Assembly: GCF_000966285.1 (NCBI RefSeq) | Contig: NZ_KQ031391.1 | Span: 2,887,208-2,951,207 of the forward strand | DNA length: 64,000 nt | DNA from: Pseudofrankia sp. DC12 | Lineage (GTDB): Bacteria > Actinomycetota > Actinomycetes > Frankiales > Frankiaceae | Direction of reading: 5' to 3' | Shown here: positions 9,893 to 19,642 of the stretch, piece after piece | Numbering within the stretch: position 1 is the stretch's first letter | Layout of the letters: every line of letters starts with the position of its first letter | Translations under genes and position numbers: made by a program | The notes under the pieces: model-generated | Seen by the model: only the letters and a program-made list of their open reading frames with translations | What the model was told of the DNA's origin: nothing | Databases searched by the model: none

Positions 9893-10971
9893 GCGACCAT
9901 CCGCTGCGCCCGCAGCATCTCCGCGAACCGGTAGAGCATCCCCATGTCCATCCCGTCGGCCGCCAGCGGCAGCTCGTACACCGGCCGGTCCAGCGCCTCG
10001 ACCGCGACCCGCTGGGCCGCCTCCAGCGCGACGCGCTCGGCGTGCTGCGCGGCCTCCCGGGCCAGCTCGCCGACCAGGTCGGCGGTCGGCTCGACCCCGG
10101 CCTCCTTGACCCCCGCGGCAAGCTCCTCCAGGTCCAGGGTCCCGGCGCGAGCGGCGCTCAGGTCCGCCGGACCGAGCATCGGCGGCCGGATCATGTTCAC
10201 GACCACCCCACCGACCGGAAGGTTCGCGGCGCGCAGCTCCTCGACCGCGTCAACGGTCTCCTGGACCGGCATCTCCTCCAGCAGCGTCACCAGGTGCACG
10301 GCGGTCTGCCCGGAGTGCAGCACCTTGAGCACTCCGTCGGCCTGGGCCCGGATCGGCCCCATCTTCGCGAGGCCCGCGACCTCGTGGGCGACGTTCAGGA
10401 ACCGGGTGACCCGGCCCGTCGGGGGCGCGTCCAGGACCACCGCGTCGTAGGCGAGGCCGCTCGGGCGGGTGCCGTCCGGCCGGTTCACCGCCTCCTTGAT
10501 CTTGCCGGTGAGCAGCACGTCGCGCACGCCGGGAGCGATGGTGGTGGCGAAGTCGATGGCGCCGATCTTGCCGAGGACCTTCCCCGCGCCGCGCAGGTTG
10601 TAGAACATCTCCAGGTACTCCAGCAACGCCTCCTCGGCGTCGACCGCGAGCGCGTAGACCTCGCCGCCGCCAGGAGCGCTGGCCACCCGCCGCTCGCGGT
10701 ACGCCAGCGGCGGGGTGTCGAAGACCTGCGCGATCTGCTGGCGGCCTTCCACCTCGGTCAGCAGCACCCGCTGCCCACCGGTCGCCAAGGCGAGCGCGAG
10801 CGCGCCCGCGACGGTCGTCTTCCCGGTACCGCCCTTGCCGGTCACCACGTGCAGCCGCCGCGACCACGGCCCCTGGGATGCCTGCTTCACCACCGATGCC
10901 CCAAGCCGGGCGGCCGGTCCGGGCCGAACGGCGGGCTCCCTGTCGGTCCGGTCGCGATCCGAGGCCCTCAC
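9889..10971 (-). CDS. ArsA-family ATPase (first of a coupled pair)
   Basis: 360-aa P-loop ATPase with Walker A GKGGTGKTT at residues 45-53 near the N-terminus, followed by the ArsA-type pattern LLTEVEGRQQIAQVF and DAPPTGRVTRFL. It is upstream in a two-gene leftward unit, overlapping the next ATPase by 4 bp. In mycobacteria this pair works with WhiB4 in redox balance; here that is inference from synteny. Confidence 0.9.
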   Translation of the reverse strand: MRASDRDRTDREPAVRPGPAARLGASVVKQASQGPWSRRLHVVTGKGGTGKTTVAGALALALATGGQRVLLTEVEGRQQIAQVFDTPPLAYRERRVASAPGGGEVYALAVDAEEALLEYLEMFYNLRGAGKVLGKIGAIDFATTIAPGVRDVLLTGKIKEAVNRPDGTRPSGLAYDAVVLDAPPTGRVTRFLNVAHEVAGLAKMGPIRAQADGVLKVLHSGQTAVHLVTLLEEMPVQETVDAVEELRAANLPVGGVVVNMIRPPMLGPADLSAARAGTLDLEELAAGVKEAGVEPTADLVGELAREAAQHAERVALEAAQRVAVEALDRPVYELPLAADGMDMGMLYRFAEMLRAQRMVA

Positions 10972-11093
10972 GGCTCGAACGTACCCGGCATGGCCCGCGC
11001 CTTCCGCCCGGACGCCACGACTTCACAGCCTCCCCCGCCGGAGCCCGTCCCGTGCCGCGGTCGCGAGTGGTGCCACCACTAGAGTCCGGGAGC

Positions 11094-11261
11094 ATGCAGA
11101 AATGGGAGTACGTCACCGTCCCAGTCTTGATCCACTCGACCAAGATGATCCTCGACAACTGGGGCGAGGACGGCTGGGAGCTGGTGCAGGTCATCCAGGG
11201 GCCAAACCCGGAGAGTCTGGTCGCCTACTTCAAGCGCCCGAAGGGCGAGCCGACAGCGTGA
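11094..11261 (+). CDS. Small DUF4177 protein
   Basis: 55-aa protein beginning MQKWEYVTVPVL and containing NWGEDGWELVQV, the recognisable DUF4177 signature. No function is assigned to the family. It is divergent from the ArsA pair and lies 37 bp before the RidA-like gene, probably in the same transcript. The same tiny gene sits at this position in other actinobacteria. Confidence 0.88.
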   Translation: MQKWEYVTVPVLIHSTKMILDNWGEDGWELVQVIQGPNPESLVAYFKRPKGEPTA

Positions 11262-11298
11262 GCGCCCGGACGGACGCACCAGGCGACCGTGAGCCAAC

Positions 11299-11778
11299 GT
11301 GAGCGATCACACAGGCGTTCCCAGCGAGCGGATGCGCGAGCTCGGCCTTGAGCTGCCACCTGTCCCGGTACCCGCCGGCGCCTACGTGCCGGCGGTGCGC
11401 GACGGCGCGACGATCTGGACGGCCGGCCAGTTGCCGCTGGTCGCCGGGAGCCTGCCGGAGACCGGCCTGGTCGGCGCCGAGGTGACGCCGGAGCGTGCGG
11501 CCGGGCTGGCGCGGATCTGCGCGCTGAACGCGCTCGCCGCCGCGGCCGAGGCCGCTGGTGGAATCGACCGGATCCGCAGGGTCGTGAAGCTTGTCGGGTT
11601 CGTCGCGAGCGCCCCGGGCTTCACCGCGCAGCCGGCAGTGATCAACGGCGCCTCGGACCTGGTCGGGCAGATCTTCGGCGACGCCGGCCGGCACGCCCGC
11701 TCGGCGGTCGGGGTCGCGGCCCTCCCGCTCGGCGCGCCCGTCGAGGTCGAGCTGGTCGCGCTGACCCACGGCGACTGA
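11299..11778 (+). CDS. RidA/YjgF-family protein
   Basis: 159-aa member of the RidA superfamily, which removes reactive enamine/imine intermediates or related compounds. The fold is recognisable from TIWTAGQLPLVAG, ARICALNALAAAAEAAGGIDRI and the AR-SAVGVAALPLGAPVEVE end. The canonical catalytic Arg region is present as HARSAVG. It starts at a GTG. It is a subgroup long enough that function should not be assumed identical to RidA proper. Confidence 0.87.
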   Translation: MSDHTGVPSERMRELGLELPPVPVPAGAYVPAVRDGATIWTAGQLPLVAGSLPETGLVGAEVTPERAAGLARICALNALAAAAEAAGGIDRIRRVVKLVGFVASAPGFTAQPAVINGASDLVGQIFGDAGRHARSAVGVAALPLGAPVEVELVALTHGD

Positions 11779-11901
11779 GCCACCAGCAGCCAGGACCAGC
11801 CGGACGGTGGGGCCGACACGCACCCGGACCAGCCAGCACGCAGGGGTGGCCCAGGCCGGCAACGGGGGCACGTCGACGGGGCGGTCCTTACCATCGAAGA
11901 C

Positions 11902-12359
11902 GTGGTTGATCACAAGGCGGCGCTGATCGCCCTGCTCCGGCGGCCGATGCCCCTGTCATCGCCACGCGGGGTGCTGGCGGCCAACGCGGGGCCGGTGGCC
12001 CCGCTGCGGCACGCGTCCACGGTCGCCTGCTGCGCGACGCGCCCGGCGGCATCGAGGCGTACGTCGTCAAGCGGGTCAGGACGATGGTCGCCGACGTGCT
12101 CGCCGCGGCACCCGGCCGCGCCACAGCGCCGGTCATGCCGAAGATCGTGATTGCCGGCGGCGCGGTGCACTTCCTGCTGCCGCACGACCCCGAGTACGCC
12201 ACCGCCAGGCCCGCCGCCGACCCCGAGAGCGCCAAGGCGCTCATCGCGGCCACCGCGGCCACCGCGGCCACCGCGGCCGGACCCAGCCACGCGGCCCGGA
12301 CCGGCGGTGTCGACGACGCCGCCTTCGTGACCCCGTCGACCACGCCGGAGCAGGTATGA
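11902..12359 (+). pseudogene. Nudix hydrolase remnant (frameshifted, core missing)
   Basis: Two frames together resemble a Nudix gene. The first frame ends in RHASTV (to about 12024). The frame one base back continues LLRDAPGGIEAYVVKRVRTM, the classic first strands of a Nudix fold. The expected Nudix box (GX5EX7REUXEEXGU) never appears; instead the frame runs to AVHFLLPHDPEYA and an Ala/Thr-rich tail. The final stop overlaps the MBL gene's ATG (ATGA). A full Nudix gene occupies this slot in related genomes. I infer an internal deletion plus a missing base near 12024. It is not expected to be active. Confidence 0.6.
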
Positions 12360-13216
12360 CCGCCGGAAGCCAGCCCAGCCACCGCCCAGCTGGGCCGCGG
12401 CCCCTGGCGTCGGCCCCGCGGCAGGTCAACCCGCTGGCGACCGTCGTGCTCGCCCCGAACCCGGGCCCGATGACGCTGGAAGGCACCAACAGCTGGGTGC
12501 TGCGCGCGCCCGGTCACGACGGCTGCGTCGTCATCGACCCGGGCCCGGACTATCCCGAGCATCTCGCCGCGATCGCCGCCGTCGGCCCCGTCACGACGAT
12601 CCTGCTGACCCACGGCCACCCGGACCACAGCGAGGGCGCGGCGGCGCTGCACGAGCTGACCGGCGCCCCGGTCCGTGCCCTGGACCCGACCCATCGGCTC
12701 GGCTCCGAGGGCCTGGTCGAGGGCGACGTGGTGGCCGCGGCCGGGATCGAGCTGCGGGTGCTGGCGACACCCGGCCATTCGGCCGACTCGCTGTCCTTCC
12801 TGCTGTTCGGGGACGTCCCGGACGTCGGCGGCACCGAGCCCGTCGCCGTGCTCACCGGCGACACGATTCTCGGCCGCGGCACCACCGTGGTCGCCCATCC
12901 GGACGGGCGGCTGGCCGACTACCTGGCCAGCCTGCACCGGCTGGCCGACCTCCCCACCGGCCTCGGTGTGCTGCCCGGCCACGGGCCCGAGCTGGCCGAC
13001 GCCCGTGCCGCGGCGACGTACTACCTGGCGCATCGCGCCGAGCGGCTCGACCAGGTCCGGGCGGCCCTCACAGCCGCGGGCGTCGGCCCGGCGCAGGCCT
13101 CTCCCCGGGCCGTCGTCGAGCGGGTCTACGCCGACGTCGACCGGGTGCTGTGGCCAGCCGCCGAGCTCTCCGTCCGCGCTCAGCTGGAATACCTCCGCGA
13201 CCACCCTTGGACCTGA
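12356..13216 (+). CDS. MBL-fold metallo-hydrolase
   Basis: 286-aa metallo-beta-lactamase-fold enzyme. The zinc motif is THGHPDH (H86, H88, D90, H91). Further ligands are GHS in LATPGHSADS and the downstream LPGHGP. The family includes glyoxalase II-like and lactonase-like hydrolases; the substrate is unknown. It overlaps the broken Nudix gene by 4 bp and ends inside a strong terminator hairpin. The gene order resembles Rv3678c-Rv3677c. Confidence 0.9.
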   Translation: MTAGSQPSHRPAGPRPLASAPRQVNPLATVVLAPNPGPMTLEGTNSWVLRAPGHDGCVVIDPGPDYPEHLAAIAAVGPVTTILLTHGHPDHSEGAAALHELTGAPVRALDPTHRLGSEGLVEGDVVAAAGIELRVLATPGHSADSLSFLLFGDVPDVGGTEPVAVLTGDTILGRGTTVVAHPDGRLADYLASLHRLADLPTGLGVLPGHGPELADARAAATYYLAHRAERLDQVRAALTAAGVGPAQASPRAVVERVYADVDRVLWPAAELSVRAQLEYLRDHPWT

Positions 13217-13242
13217 CGGCCGGAACCGGCCGGCCGTCAGGT
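13211..13242 (+). terminator. Hairpin terminator after the MBL gene
   Basis: Perfect 13-bp stem: ACCTGACGGCCGG pairs with CCGGCCGTCAGGT across a 6-nt loop, and CTTCGTTC follows. The MBL stop codon lies within the left arm. Confidence 0.8.
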
Positions 13243-13685
13243 CTTCGTTCCCGCCCAGTCGGACTACGTCCACGGCGGTGACGAGGCCGCCCCGGCCAGC
13301 GGTAGCCGCCGGCCTCCTCACCAGACCGCCCGCAGACCTCCAACTTCCGCCTGAGTCGGCGACGGGTGGGCTCTCAGCGCCCGACAGGCGGTCGTCCGGC
13401 GGGCGCTCAGCGCCTGTTCCGGGCGACTGCCGCCCAAGATAGTGTGAGCGGCATCACAGCGGGAAGGCCTCGATCCGACAGACGCCGGGACCTTGTACCC
13501 GAGAAGCGGCGACCCGTCACTCCCTCCACGGAGGGCTTGGACGTGGCCAACCTGGTGTGTCGACCGGCCAGGCGTCCGACAACGCAGGGACGGCGAGCGC
13601 GCAAGTGGGTCGAAACCCGCCCACTAGAATTGCCGACTGGAGGGGGCCCGCCAGTGCAGCGCACAGTCCGTAAAGCCAGTCAGCA
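13243..13685. other. Intergenic region before the cyclase gene, no gene seen
   Basis: About 440 bp with no frame I can support. It should contain the promoter of the large cyclase gene. Confidence 0.45.
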
Positions 13686-16600
13686 ATGGTGATCGTCCCG
13701 ACCCACGGGGGGATGCTGCGGTGCCCGCGCTGTGGGACGCCGGCCGTGCCGGCCGCGCGGTACTGCTTCCACTGCGGCCTGCGGTTCACCCAGCTCGCGT
13801 CCGGGCCGGAGCCGGCTGAGCGCCGGGTGGTCACGGTCCTGTTCGGTGACCTGTCGGACTTCACCTCGTGGGCCGAGGACCGCGACCCAGAGCGGGTCGG
13901 CGAAGTGACCGACCTGGTGCTCGCGGCGCTGTCCAAGGAGGTCGACGACGTCGGCGGCCGGGTGGACAACCTCGCGGGCGACGGGATCATGGCGGTCTTC
14001 GGCGCGCCGACCGCGCACGAGGACGACCCCGAGCGCGCCGTGCGGGCCGCCGCCGCGATGCAGGAGACCGTCCGCCGCCTGGTCACCGACAGCGAGGACG
14101 ACTCCAGCCCGCTGGGCCTGCGCGTCGGGATCAACACCGGCGAGGTGCTGGCCGGGGTCCAGGCATCGATGACCTACACGGTCGTCGGAGACACCGTGAA
14201 CACCGCCGCGCGCCTGTCCGGAGCGGCCGCCGTCGGCGCGGTCTACGCCGGCCGGGAGACCATGCACGCAACCCGCTCCGTGGCGACCTGGCGGGAGCTG
14301 CCGGACCTGACCCTCAAGGGCAAGCGCGAGCCGGTGCCGGCCTACGAGCTGGTCAGCCTGCGCCCGTCGAACGTGGCCCGGCCCGGCCTCGGCGACGACG
14401 CGACCTTCCTCGGGCGCGACCGGGAGCTGGCCGAGCTGTATTCCTGGTTCACCGAGACCGTCGAGTCCGGCGCGCCGACGATCGCCGTGGTCACCGGCGA
14501 GGCCGGCATCGGCAAGACCCGCGTCGTCGGCGAGCTCGCGGCGAGGGCACACGACGAGGGCGGCGCCCAGGTGCTGTGGGGCCGCACGGTCCGCCACGGC
14601 GACGGACGCAGCCTGGCGCCGCTGGCAGACGTGATCCGCGGCGCCTGCGGCGTCGTCGACGGCGACAGCCTCGACCGGGTCGCCGACCGGGTCCGCCGCA
14701 CCGTCGGTCGGCTCGCGCACCCGATCACCGGCGCCAGGTTGCCGGCCGGGCTCGCCGACCGGCTGCTCGGCATGCTCGGCGTCCCGACCGACCGACGGGC
14801 CACGTCCCCGGCCGAGGCGCCTCCCGGCGACCCGGCCGGCCGGCAGAACCAGGGCGAGGTGTCCGCCGGCGAGCGTGCCTACGACCTCGCGGTCGACACC
14901 GTCGCGCTGATGCTCTCGGCGCTCGCCGTCGAGCAGCCGCTGATCGTCGTCATCGACGACCTGGAATGGGCCACCAGCCCGCTGACCGGAGCGCTGCGCC
15001 GGCTGGCGGCGCGGATCGTCGGCCCGATCATGCTTACGCTGCTCAACCGGGAGGGCCCGCGGCTGACCGATCTTCCCGGCGCGCACTGGATGGCGCTCGC
15101 GCCGCTGCCGGAGGACGCGGCGTCCCAGCTGCTCACCGAGTTCCTCGGCGGTGCCGCGCTCGGCGCGCAGACCAGGGCTGCCCTGCTCAACCGGGTGCAT
15201 GGGAACCCGTTCTTCCTCGCCGAGCTGCTGAACCTGCTGATCGACCGCGATCAGCTGCGCCGGCAGGCCACGGTCGAGACGACCGGCCCGGACGGCCCCC
15301 GCTGGGTGCTGGAAGGCCAGTTGTCGGAGACCGCGCTGCCGGCCGGGGTCCAGTCGGTGCTCGCGGCCCGGATCGACGACCTCGAACAGACCGACAAGGC
15401 CGTGCTGCGGGCCGCCGCCGTGCTCGGCAGCCGGTTCCCGGCCGCCGCGCTGCCGTCCGTCGAGGAGCTGCCCCCGCCCGAGGTGGCCGCGGCGCTGGAC
15501 CGGCTCACCGAACGCCAGCTCGTCCGCTCGCCGCGGGCCGGCGAGCAGCTCTGGCGCTTCGTCCACCCGATGGCCCGCGACGTCGCCTACGCCGGGCTGC
15601 CGAAGGTCGAACGGGCCCGGCGCCACTCGACCGCGGCCCGCTGGGGGGTGACGGCGATGACCGGCTCCTCCCGCGAGGTGTCCAACTTCGTCGCCACGCA
15701 CGCCCTGCGGGCGTTCGACCTGGCGTCGTCGATGTCACTGCCGCCGACCGACCCGGCCTGGTCCGCGCGTGAGCCCGGCTTCCGGGCGCTGCTGCGGCTG
15801 GCCCGAGCGGCCCTGGCCCGCGACGACCACCGCACCGCCGCCGACCAGCTCGCCGACGCCCGCCGGCTGGGCCGTGGCGTGATCGACGACGACGACGAGA
15901 ACGTCACCCGGGTGCTGCACGCCGAGGCGCTCGTGTCGCTGCGCCGGCTTGAGGAGGCCGAGCGGACGCTGCGCCCGGCCCTGCGAGTGACGCAGCCAAT
16001 ACGCCGGGCGTCCGCCTATGCCGTCCTCGGCGAGCTGCGCCAGAAGCAGGGGCGCACGGAGCTCGCCACCAGGGCGCTGCGCACGGCACTGGACGCAGCC
16101 CGCGCCGCCGGTGACGACCGGGCCGCCGCCGCCGCGCTGCGCAGGCTGGGGACGCTGGAGTACGGCGCCGCCCGGATCCGGATGGCTGAGGAGCTCTACC
16201 GGGAGGCCCTGGAGCTGGCCCGCCGGGTCGACGACCCGCGCGGCGTCGGCTGGGCGCTGCAGCACCTGGCCTGGTCGGCGACGACGCGGGGCGACTACCC
16301 ACAGGCCGAGCGCCACCTGCGCCAGGCCACCGAGGTCTTCGAGCGGTTGGAGGACGCCGGCGGCAACGGCTGGTGCAGCGGCACCGAGGCGCTGGTGCTG
16401 CTGCTGAGCGGCCAGCTGGCCAGGGCCCGGGCGCTGGCTCGCGGGCTGGTCGACGCGGGCGAGTCCATGGGTGAGCGCTGGGGGATGGCGGTCTGCCTGA
16501 CGATCGGCGCGATCGCCGCGGCGGAGCTCGGCGACATCAGCGCGGCACGCCTGGACGCGACGCGCGCCGCGGCCCTCTTCGAAGGTGCCGGTGACAGCTG

Positions 16601-17420
16601 GGGCCGCATTCTGGCCAAGGTCGCTCAGGGCCTGGCCGCGCGCGGCGCCGGCGAGCCGGACGCCGGCGCGGAGTTCCTGGCGGCGGCGTGCGCGGACGCG
16701 ATGGAGGCCGGCCAGGTCCTCGTCGGGGCGCTCGCTTCGCTGATGCTCGGGCTGACCCTGCTGGACGCGGGCCGGGTCGACGAGGCCGAGGAGGCCGCCC
16801 GGGCCTCGATGGCCGAGCTGGGCAGCCTCGACCTGCGCCCGCACGCCCAACTGGGCGCGAAGGTCCTCAGTGCCCAGATCGCCCGCGCCCGCGGCCGGCT
16901 CGACGAGGCGATCGCCCTGCTGCGCGAGGCGCTGTCCGCGAGCGAGCCGGCGACGCTGCTGTTCCCCCGCCGGCAGGCGTACGCGCACCTGGCCGGGACC
17001 CTGCTGGACGCGGGCCAGCCGGAGGAGGCGCTCGCTGTCGCCCGCCGGGCGGTCGCGGTGGACGCCGAGGATGTCCGGGCGCAGGTGCTCGCCTGGCGAG
17101 CGCTGGGCACCTGTCTGGTCTCCAGCGGCGACCTGGAAGGTGGGCGCGACGCCTATCTGCGCGCGCTGCGGGCGGCGACGGCGACCGAGGCGGTCAGCGA
17201 GGCGCCCCAGACCCGCCGGCTGCTCGCGGCACTGCCCGAACCCGGAGTCGAGCCCGCCGACGCGCGCGGGTACCACGCACCTGCCCTGTCGGCGCGTCCG
17301 ACTGGCAACGGGGTCGCCGAACACACCCTGACCACCGACGGCGCCGATGACCGTGACGGGTCACCCGCCGATGGCTCCGGGCCCGCGATCCCCGACGGAG
17401 CCACCGTCACCAGCGCCTAG
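13686..17420 (+). CDS. Class III cyclase fused to AAA-ATPase and TPR domains
   Basis: 1244-aa signalling protein. A small zinc ribbon (C13, C16, C27, C30) precedes a class III adenylate/guanylate cyclase domain at about 45-225. Metal-binding D55 is in VLFGDLSDF, the second Asp is in LAGDGIMAVFG, and TYTVVGDTVNTAARL is conserved. A STAND-like ATPase follows with Walker A TGEAGIGKT near residue 272. The C-terminal 500 residues are helical TPR-type repeats. It faces a Crp-family regulator across a terminator, an arrangement that fits local cAMP production and sensing (inference). An internal ATG at 13713 is a possible start. Confidence 0.9.
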   Translation: MVIVPTHGGMLRCPRCGTPAVPAARYCFHCGLRFTQLASGPEPAERRVVTVLFGDLSDFTSWAEDRDPERVGEVTDLVLAALSKEVDDVGGRVDNLAGDGIMAVFGAPTAHEDDPERAVRAAAAMQETVRRLVTDSEDDSSPLGLRVGINTGEVLAGVQASMTYTVVGDTVNTAARLSGAAAVGAVYAGRETMHATRSVATWRELPDLTLKGKREPVPAYELVSLRPSNVARPGLGDDATFLGRDRELAELYSWFTETVESGAPTIAVVTGEAGIGKTRVVGELAARAHDEGGAQVLWGRTVRHGDGRSLAPLADVIRGACGVVDGDSLDRVADRVRRTVGRLAHPITGARLPAGLADRLLGMLGVPTDRRATSPAEAPPGDPAGRQNQGEVSAGERAYDLAVDTVALMLSALAVEQPLIVVIDDLEWATSPLTGALRRLAARIVGPIMLTLLNREGPRLTDLPGAHWMALAPLPEDAASQLLTEFLGGAALGAQTRAALLNRVHGNPFFLAELLNLLIDRDQLRRQATVETTGPDGPRWVLEGQLSETALPAGVQSVLAARIDDLEQTDKAVLRAAAVLGSRFPAAALPSVEELPPPEVAAALDRLTERQLVRSPRAGEQLWRFVHPMARDVAYAGLPKVERARRHSTAARWGVTAMTGSSREVSNFVATHALRAFDLASSMSLPPTDPAWSAREPGFRALLRLARAALARDDHRTAADQLADARRLGRGVIDDDDENVTRVLHAEALVSLRRLEEAERTLRPALRVTQPIRRASAYAVLGELRQKQGRTELATRALRTALDAARAAGDDRAAAAALRRLGTLEYGAARIRMAEELYREALELARRVDDPRGVGWALQHLAWSATTRGDYPQAERHLRQATEVFERLEDAGGNGWCSGTEALVLLLSGQLARARALARGLVDAGESMGERWGMAVCLTIGAIAAAELGDISAARLDATRAAALFEGAGDSWGRILAKVAQGLAARGAGEPDAGAEFLAAACADAMEAGQVLVGALASLMLGLTLLDAGRVDEAEEAARASMAELGSLDLRPHAQLGAKVLSAQIARARGRLDEAIALLREALSASEPATLLFPRRQAYAHLAGTLLDAGQPEEALAVARRAVAVDAEDVRAQVLAWRALGTCLVSSGDLEGGRDAYLRALRAATATEAVSEAPQTRRLLAALPEPGVEPADARGYHAPALSARPTGNGVAEHTLTTDGADDRDGSPADGSGPAIPDGATVTSA

Positions 17421-17453
17421 CGGAACGGGGCCCACCCCGACCCGGACCATGGA

Positions 17454-17471
17454 GCGGGATTGCCATCCCGC
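17454..17471. terminator. Bidirectional hairpin between cyclase and crp
   Basis: GCGGGAT pairs with ATCCCGC across TGCC, lying between two convergent genes. Confidence 0.6.
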
Positions 17472-17490
17472 CCTGGCCTGGGCGGTTCGG

Positions 17491-18180
17491 TCAACGGGCC
17501 CGGCGAGCCAGCCGGTCGCGGTCCAGCAGCACGACCGCGCGCGAGTCCAGTCGCAGCCATCCTCGGGTCGCGAAGTCAGCCAACGCCTTGTTGACCGTCT
17601 CCCGGGAGGCGCCCACCAACTGGGCCAGCTCCTCCTGGGTCAGGCCGTGCTCGACCCGAACCCCGGCGGCCTCGTTACCGGGCTGCGCGGGCTCACCGAA
17701 CCGTCCGGCGAGATCGAGCAGCGCCTTCGCGACTCGGCCGGGCACGTCGGTGAACACCATGTCGGCCATGGCGTCGTTGGTCCGGCGCAACCGAGCCGCC
17801 AGCACGCGCAGCAGCATCGAGCCGGCGTCCGGCCGGGCCCGTAGCCACGGTCGCAGCGCCGAATGCTCCAGCGACACCAGCGAGGCGTCGGTCACGGCGG
17901 TCGCGGTCGCGGTCCGAGGGCCGGGGTCGAACAGCGACAATTCCCCGAAGATGTCCCCGGGCCCCATGACGTACAAGAGGTTCTCGCGCCCGTCCGCGGA
18001 CTGGCGTCCTATCTTCACCTTGCCGGACAGAACCACGAAGACGCGGTCGCCAGGCTCCCCTTCCCGGAAGAGCACGTCACCACGGGTGACGTCCCTCCGG
18101 TCGAGGTGACTGGAGAGCGCCTGGCGGTCCAGGTCGGACAGCCCGACGAACAACGGAACGCGGGCAAGCAGATCGTCCAC
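17491..18180 (-). CDS. crp: Crp/Fnr-family cAMP-responsive regulator (GlxR/Crp type)
   Basis: 229-aa global regulator. The N-terminal cyclic-nucleotide-binding fold ends in the phosphate-binding cassette FGELSLFDPGPRTATATAV. The C-terminal winged helix has LTQEELAQLVGASRETVNKALADF. The length and the position between a cyclase and nth match M. tuberculosis Rv3676 and corynebacterial GlxR. Effector cAMP is inferred from the cassette (GEL...PRTATA). It is divergent from the small membrane protein at 18399. Confidence 0.93.
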   Translation of the reverse strand: MDDLLARVPLFVGLSDLDRQALSSHLDRRDVTRGDVLFREGEPGDRVFVVLSGKVKIGRQSADGRENLLYVMGPGDIFGELSLFDPGPRTATATAVTDASLVSLEHSALRPWLRARPDAGSMLLRVLAARLRRTNDAMADMVFTDVPGRVAKALLDLAGRFGEPAQPGNEAAGVRVEHGLTQEELAQLVGASRETVNKALADFATRGWLRLDSRAVVLLDRDRLARRAR

Positions 18181-18398
18181 GGAGTGAGCATGCCAGCCCA
18201 GCGCCCGCGGGGCACGGCCAGGGGACCCGGAGAGCGCGCGCGCCTGCCCAAAATGACCAGATCAGCCCAAAGATATTGCGCTGAGTAATCGCGCGACCGG
18301 CCTAGCCGGGCCGACACCCGGCCGCGGGCGCCCGGCACCGACGACACGCCGGACCCCACTTCCACGACCGTGGGTGCGTCGTCCACCATGGACCCGTC

Positions 18399-18635
18399 AT
18401 GTTTCTCTTTGCCGCCATCGCGTTCCCCGTCGTGCTGCTCGGGCTGTTGCTGGCGATGGAGCGGGTCGAGCGCCCACTCAATGCCGCCGACACCCGCAAG
18501 GGCCTTGAGGGCTTCCTCGACAACGCCCAGCCCGACGAGGTCAACACCTTCGTCAACCAGGGTCTGGCCGCCGCGCTGGAGCGTTACCGTCGCCGGATTC
18601 GGCGGACCCCGCCAGGCAAGCACCGGGCGGCGTAG
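18399..18635 (+). CDS. Small single-pass membrane protein, unknown
   Basis: 78 aa with an N-terminal hydrophobic helix (MFLFAAIAFPVVLLGLLLAM), a charged middle and a basic C-terminus. It is divergent from crp and holds the slot occupied by Rv3675, also a small membrane protein, in mycobacteria. Nothing in it suggests a reaction. Confidence 0.7.
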   Translation: MFLFAAIAFPVVLLGLLLAMERVERPLNAADTRKGLEGFLDNAQPDEVNTFVNQGLAAALERYRRRIRRTPPGKHRAA

Positions 18636-18871
18636 CGCCTGGAGGTCAGGCAGGGGGCGTCTCGGCCGTCCAGACCGCCGTACGCGGCCTGGAAGCCAGC
18701 GGCCGGGGCGTCCCGCCGGCACTCTGCCTCCCCGAGGCCGCACACCGTCCCGTCGGCAGCCGGCCCGCAGGTCAGGTCGCTGCCAGCCGGCCGATCCGCC
18801 CGGGCTGTCCGGTAGCCGCCCGCGTGCCCCACGTGTCGGGAGCTGTCGGTGCTGAGGAATAGGCTCGGCTC

Positions 18872-19642
18872 ATGCCAGCCCCCGTCGACCCGTCAGCGGA
18901 GACGCGGCGGTCGGAGACTGGGCGGTCGGAATCGGCGCTGGCGGAGACACCGCTGGCGCGGACCCGACGGGCCCGCAAGATCGTGCGCGTCCTCGGCGAG
19001 GTACACCCGGACGCGCGGATCGCCCTGAACTTCACGACGCCGCTGGAACTGGTCGTCGCGACCGTTCTCTCGGCGCAGTGCACCGACAAGAAGGTCAACG
19101 AGGTCACTCCGGCCGTCTTCGCCCGATACCCCGTCGCGGCGGCCTATGCCAGCGCCGACCGGGCCGAGCTGGAGGCACTCCTGCGGCCGACCGGGTTCTA
19201 CCGGGCAAAAGCCAACTCGGTGATCAGCCTCGGTGCCGCGCTCGTCGACCGGTTCGGCGGGGAGGTCCCGCGCACCCTCGACGAGCTGGTCGCCCTGCCC
19301 GGCGTCGGGCGCAAGACCGCCAACGTCGTGCTCGGCCACGCTTTCGACACACCGGGCATCACGGTGGACACGCACGTCGGGCGGCTCGCCCGCCGCTTCG
19401 GCCTGACCACCCAGGACGACCCGGTCAAGGTGGAGACCGACCTGGCCGCGCTGATCGAGCGCAGGGACTGGACGATCGCCTCCGACCGCCTGATCTTCCA
19501 CGGCCGGCGCGTCTGCCATGCCCGGCGGCCGGCCTGTGGGGTGTGCGCCGTCGCGAAGCTGTGCCCCGCGTACGGCACCGGCCCCACGTCCGGGATCGAG
19601 GCGGCCAAGCTGGTCCGCGGCGACGTCGAAGCGGCCCGATGA
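18872..19642 (+). CDS. nth: Endonuclease III
   Basis: 256-aa DNA glycosylase/AP lyase for oxidised pyrimidines. The helix-hairpin-helix [14 protein letters not shown] contains the catalytic Lys. VDTHVGR supplies the Asp. The C-terminal Cys-X6-Cys-X2-Cys-X5-Cys ligates a [4Fe-4S] cluster. About 35 extra polar residues extend the N-terminus. The stop overlaps the Nudix start (ATGA), beginning a tightly coupled run nth-Nudix-cupredoxin. Confidence 0.96.
   Translation: MPAPVDPSAETRRSETGRSESALAETPLARTRRARKIVRVLGEVHPDARIALNFTTPLELVVATVLSAQCTDKKVNEVTPAVFARYPVAAAYASADRAELEALLRPTGFYRAKANSVISLGAALVDRFGGEVPRTLDELVALPGVGRKTANVVLGHAFDTPGITVDTHVGRLARRFGLTTQDDPVKVETDLAALIERRDWTIASDRLIFHGRRVCHARRPACGVCAVAKLCPAYGTGPTSGIEAAKLVRGDVEAAR

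Noticed and set aside
8474-10971. Arsenite efflux operon
   Set aside because: The two ATPases are ArsA-like, but no arsB, arsD or arsR occurs, and gene order is that of the WhiB4 region.
13680-15701. 673-codon open frame antisense to the cyclase gene
   Set aside because: Long antisense frames are routine at this GC content. The composition is Arg/Gly/Pro-rich without family motifs, while the sense strand has clear domains.
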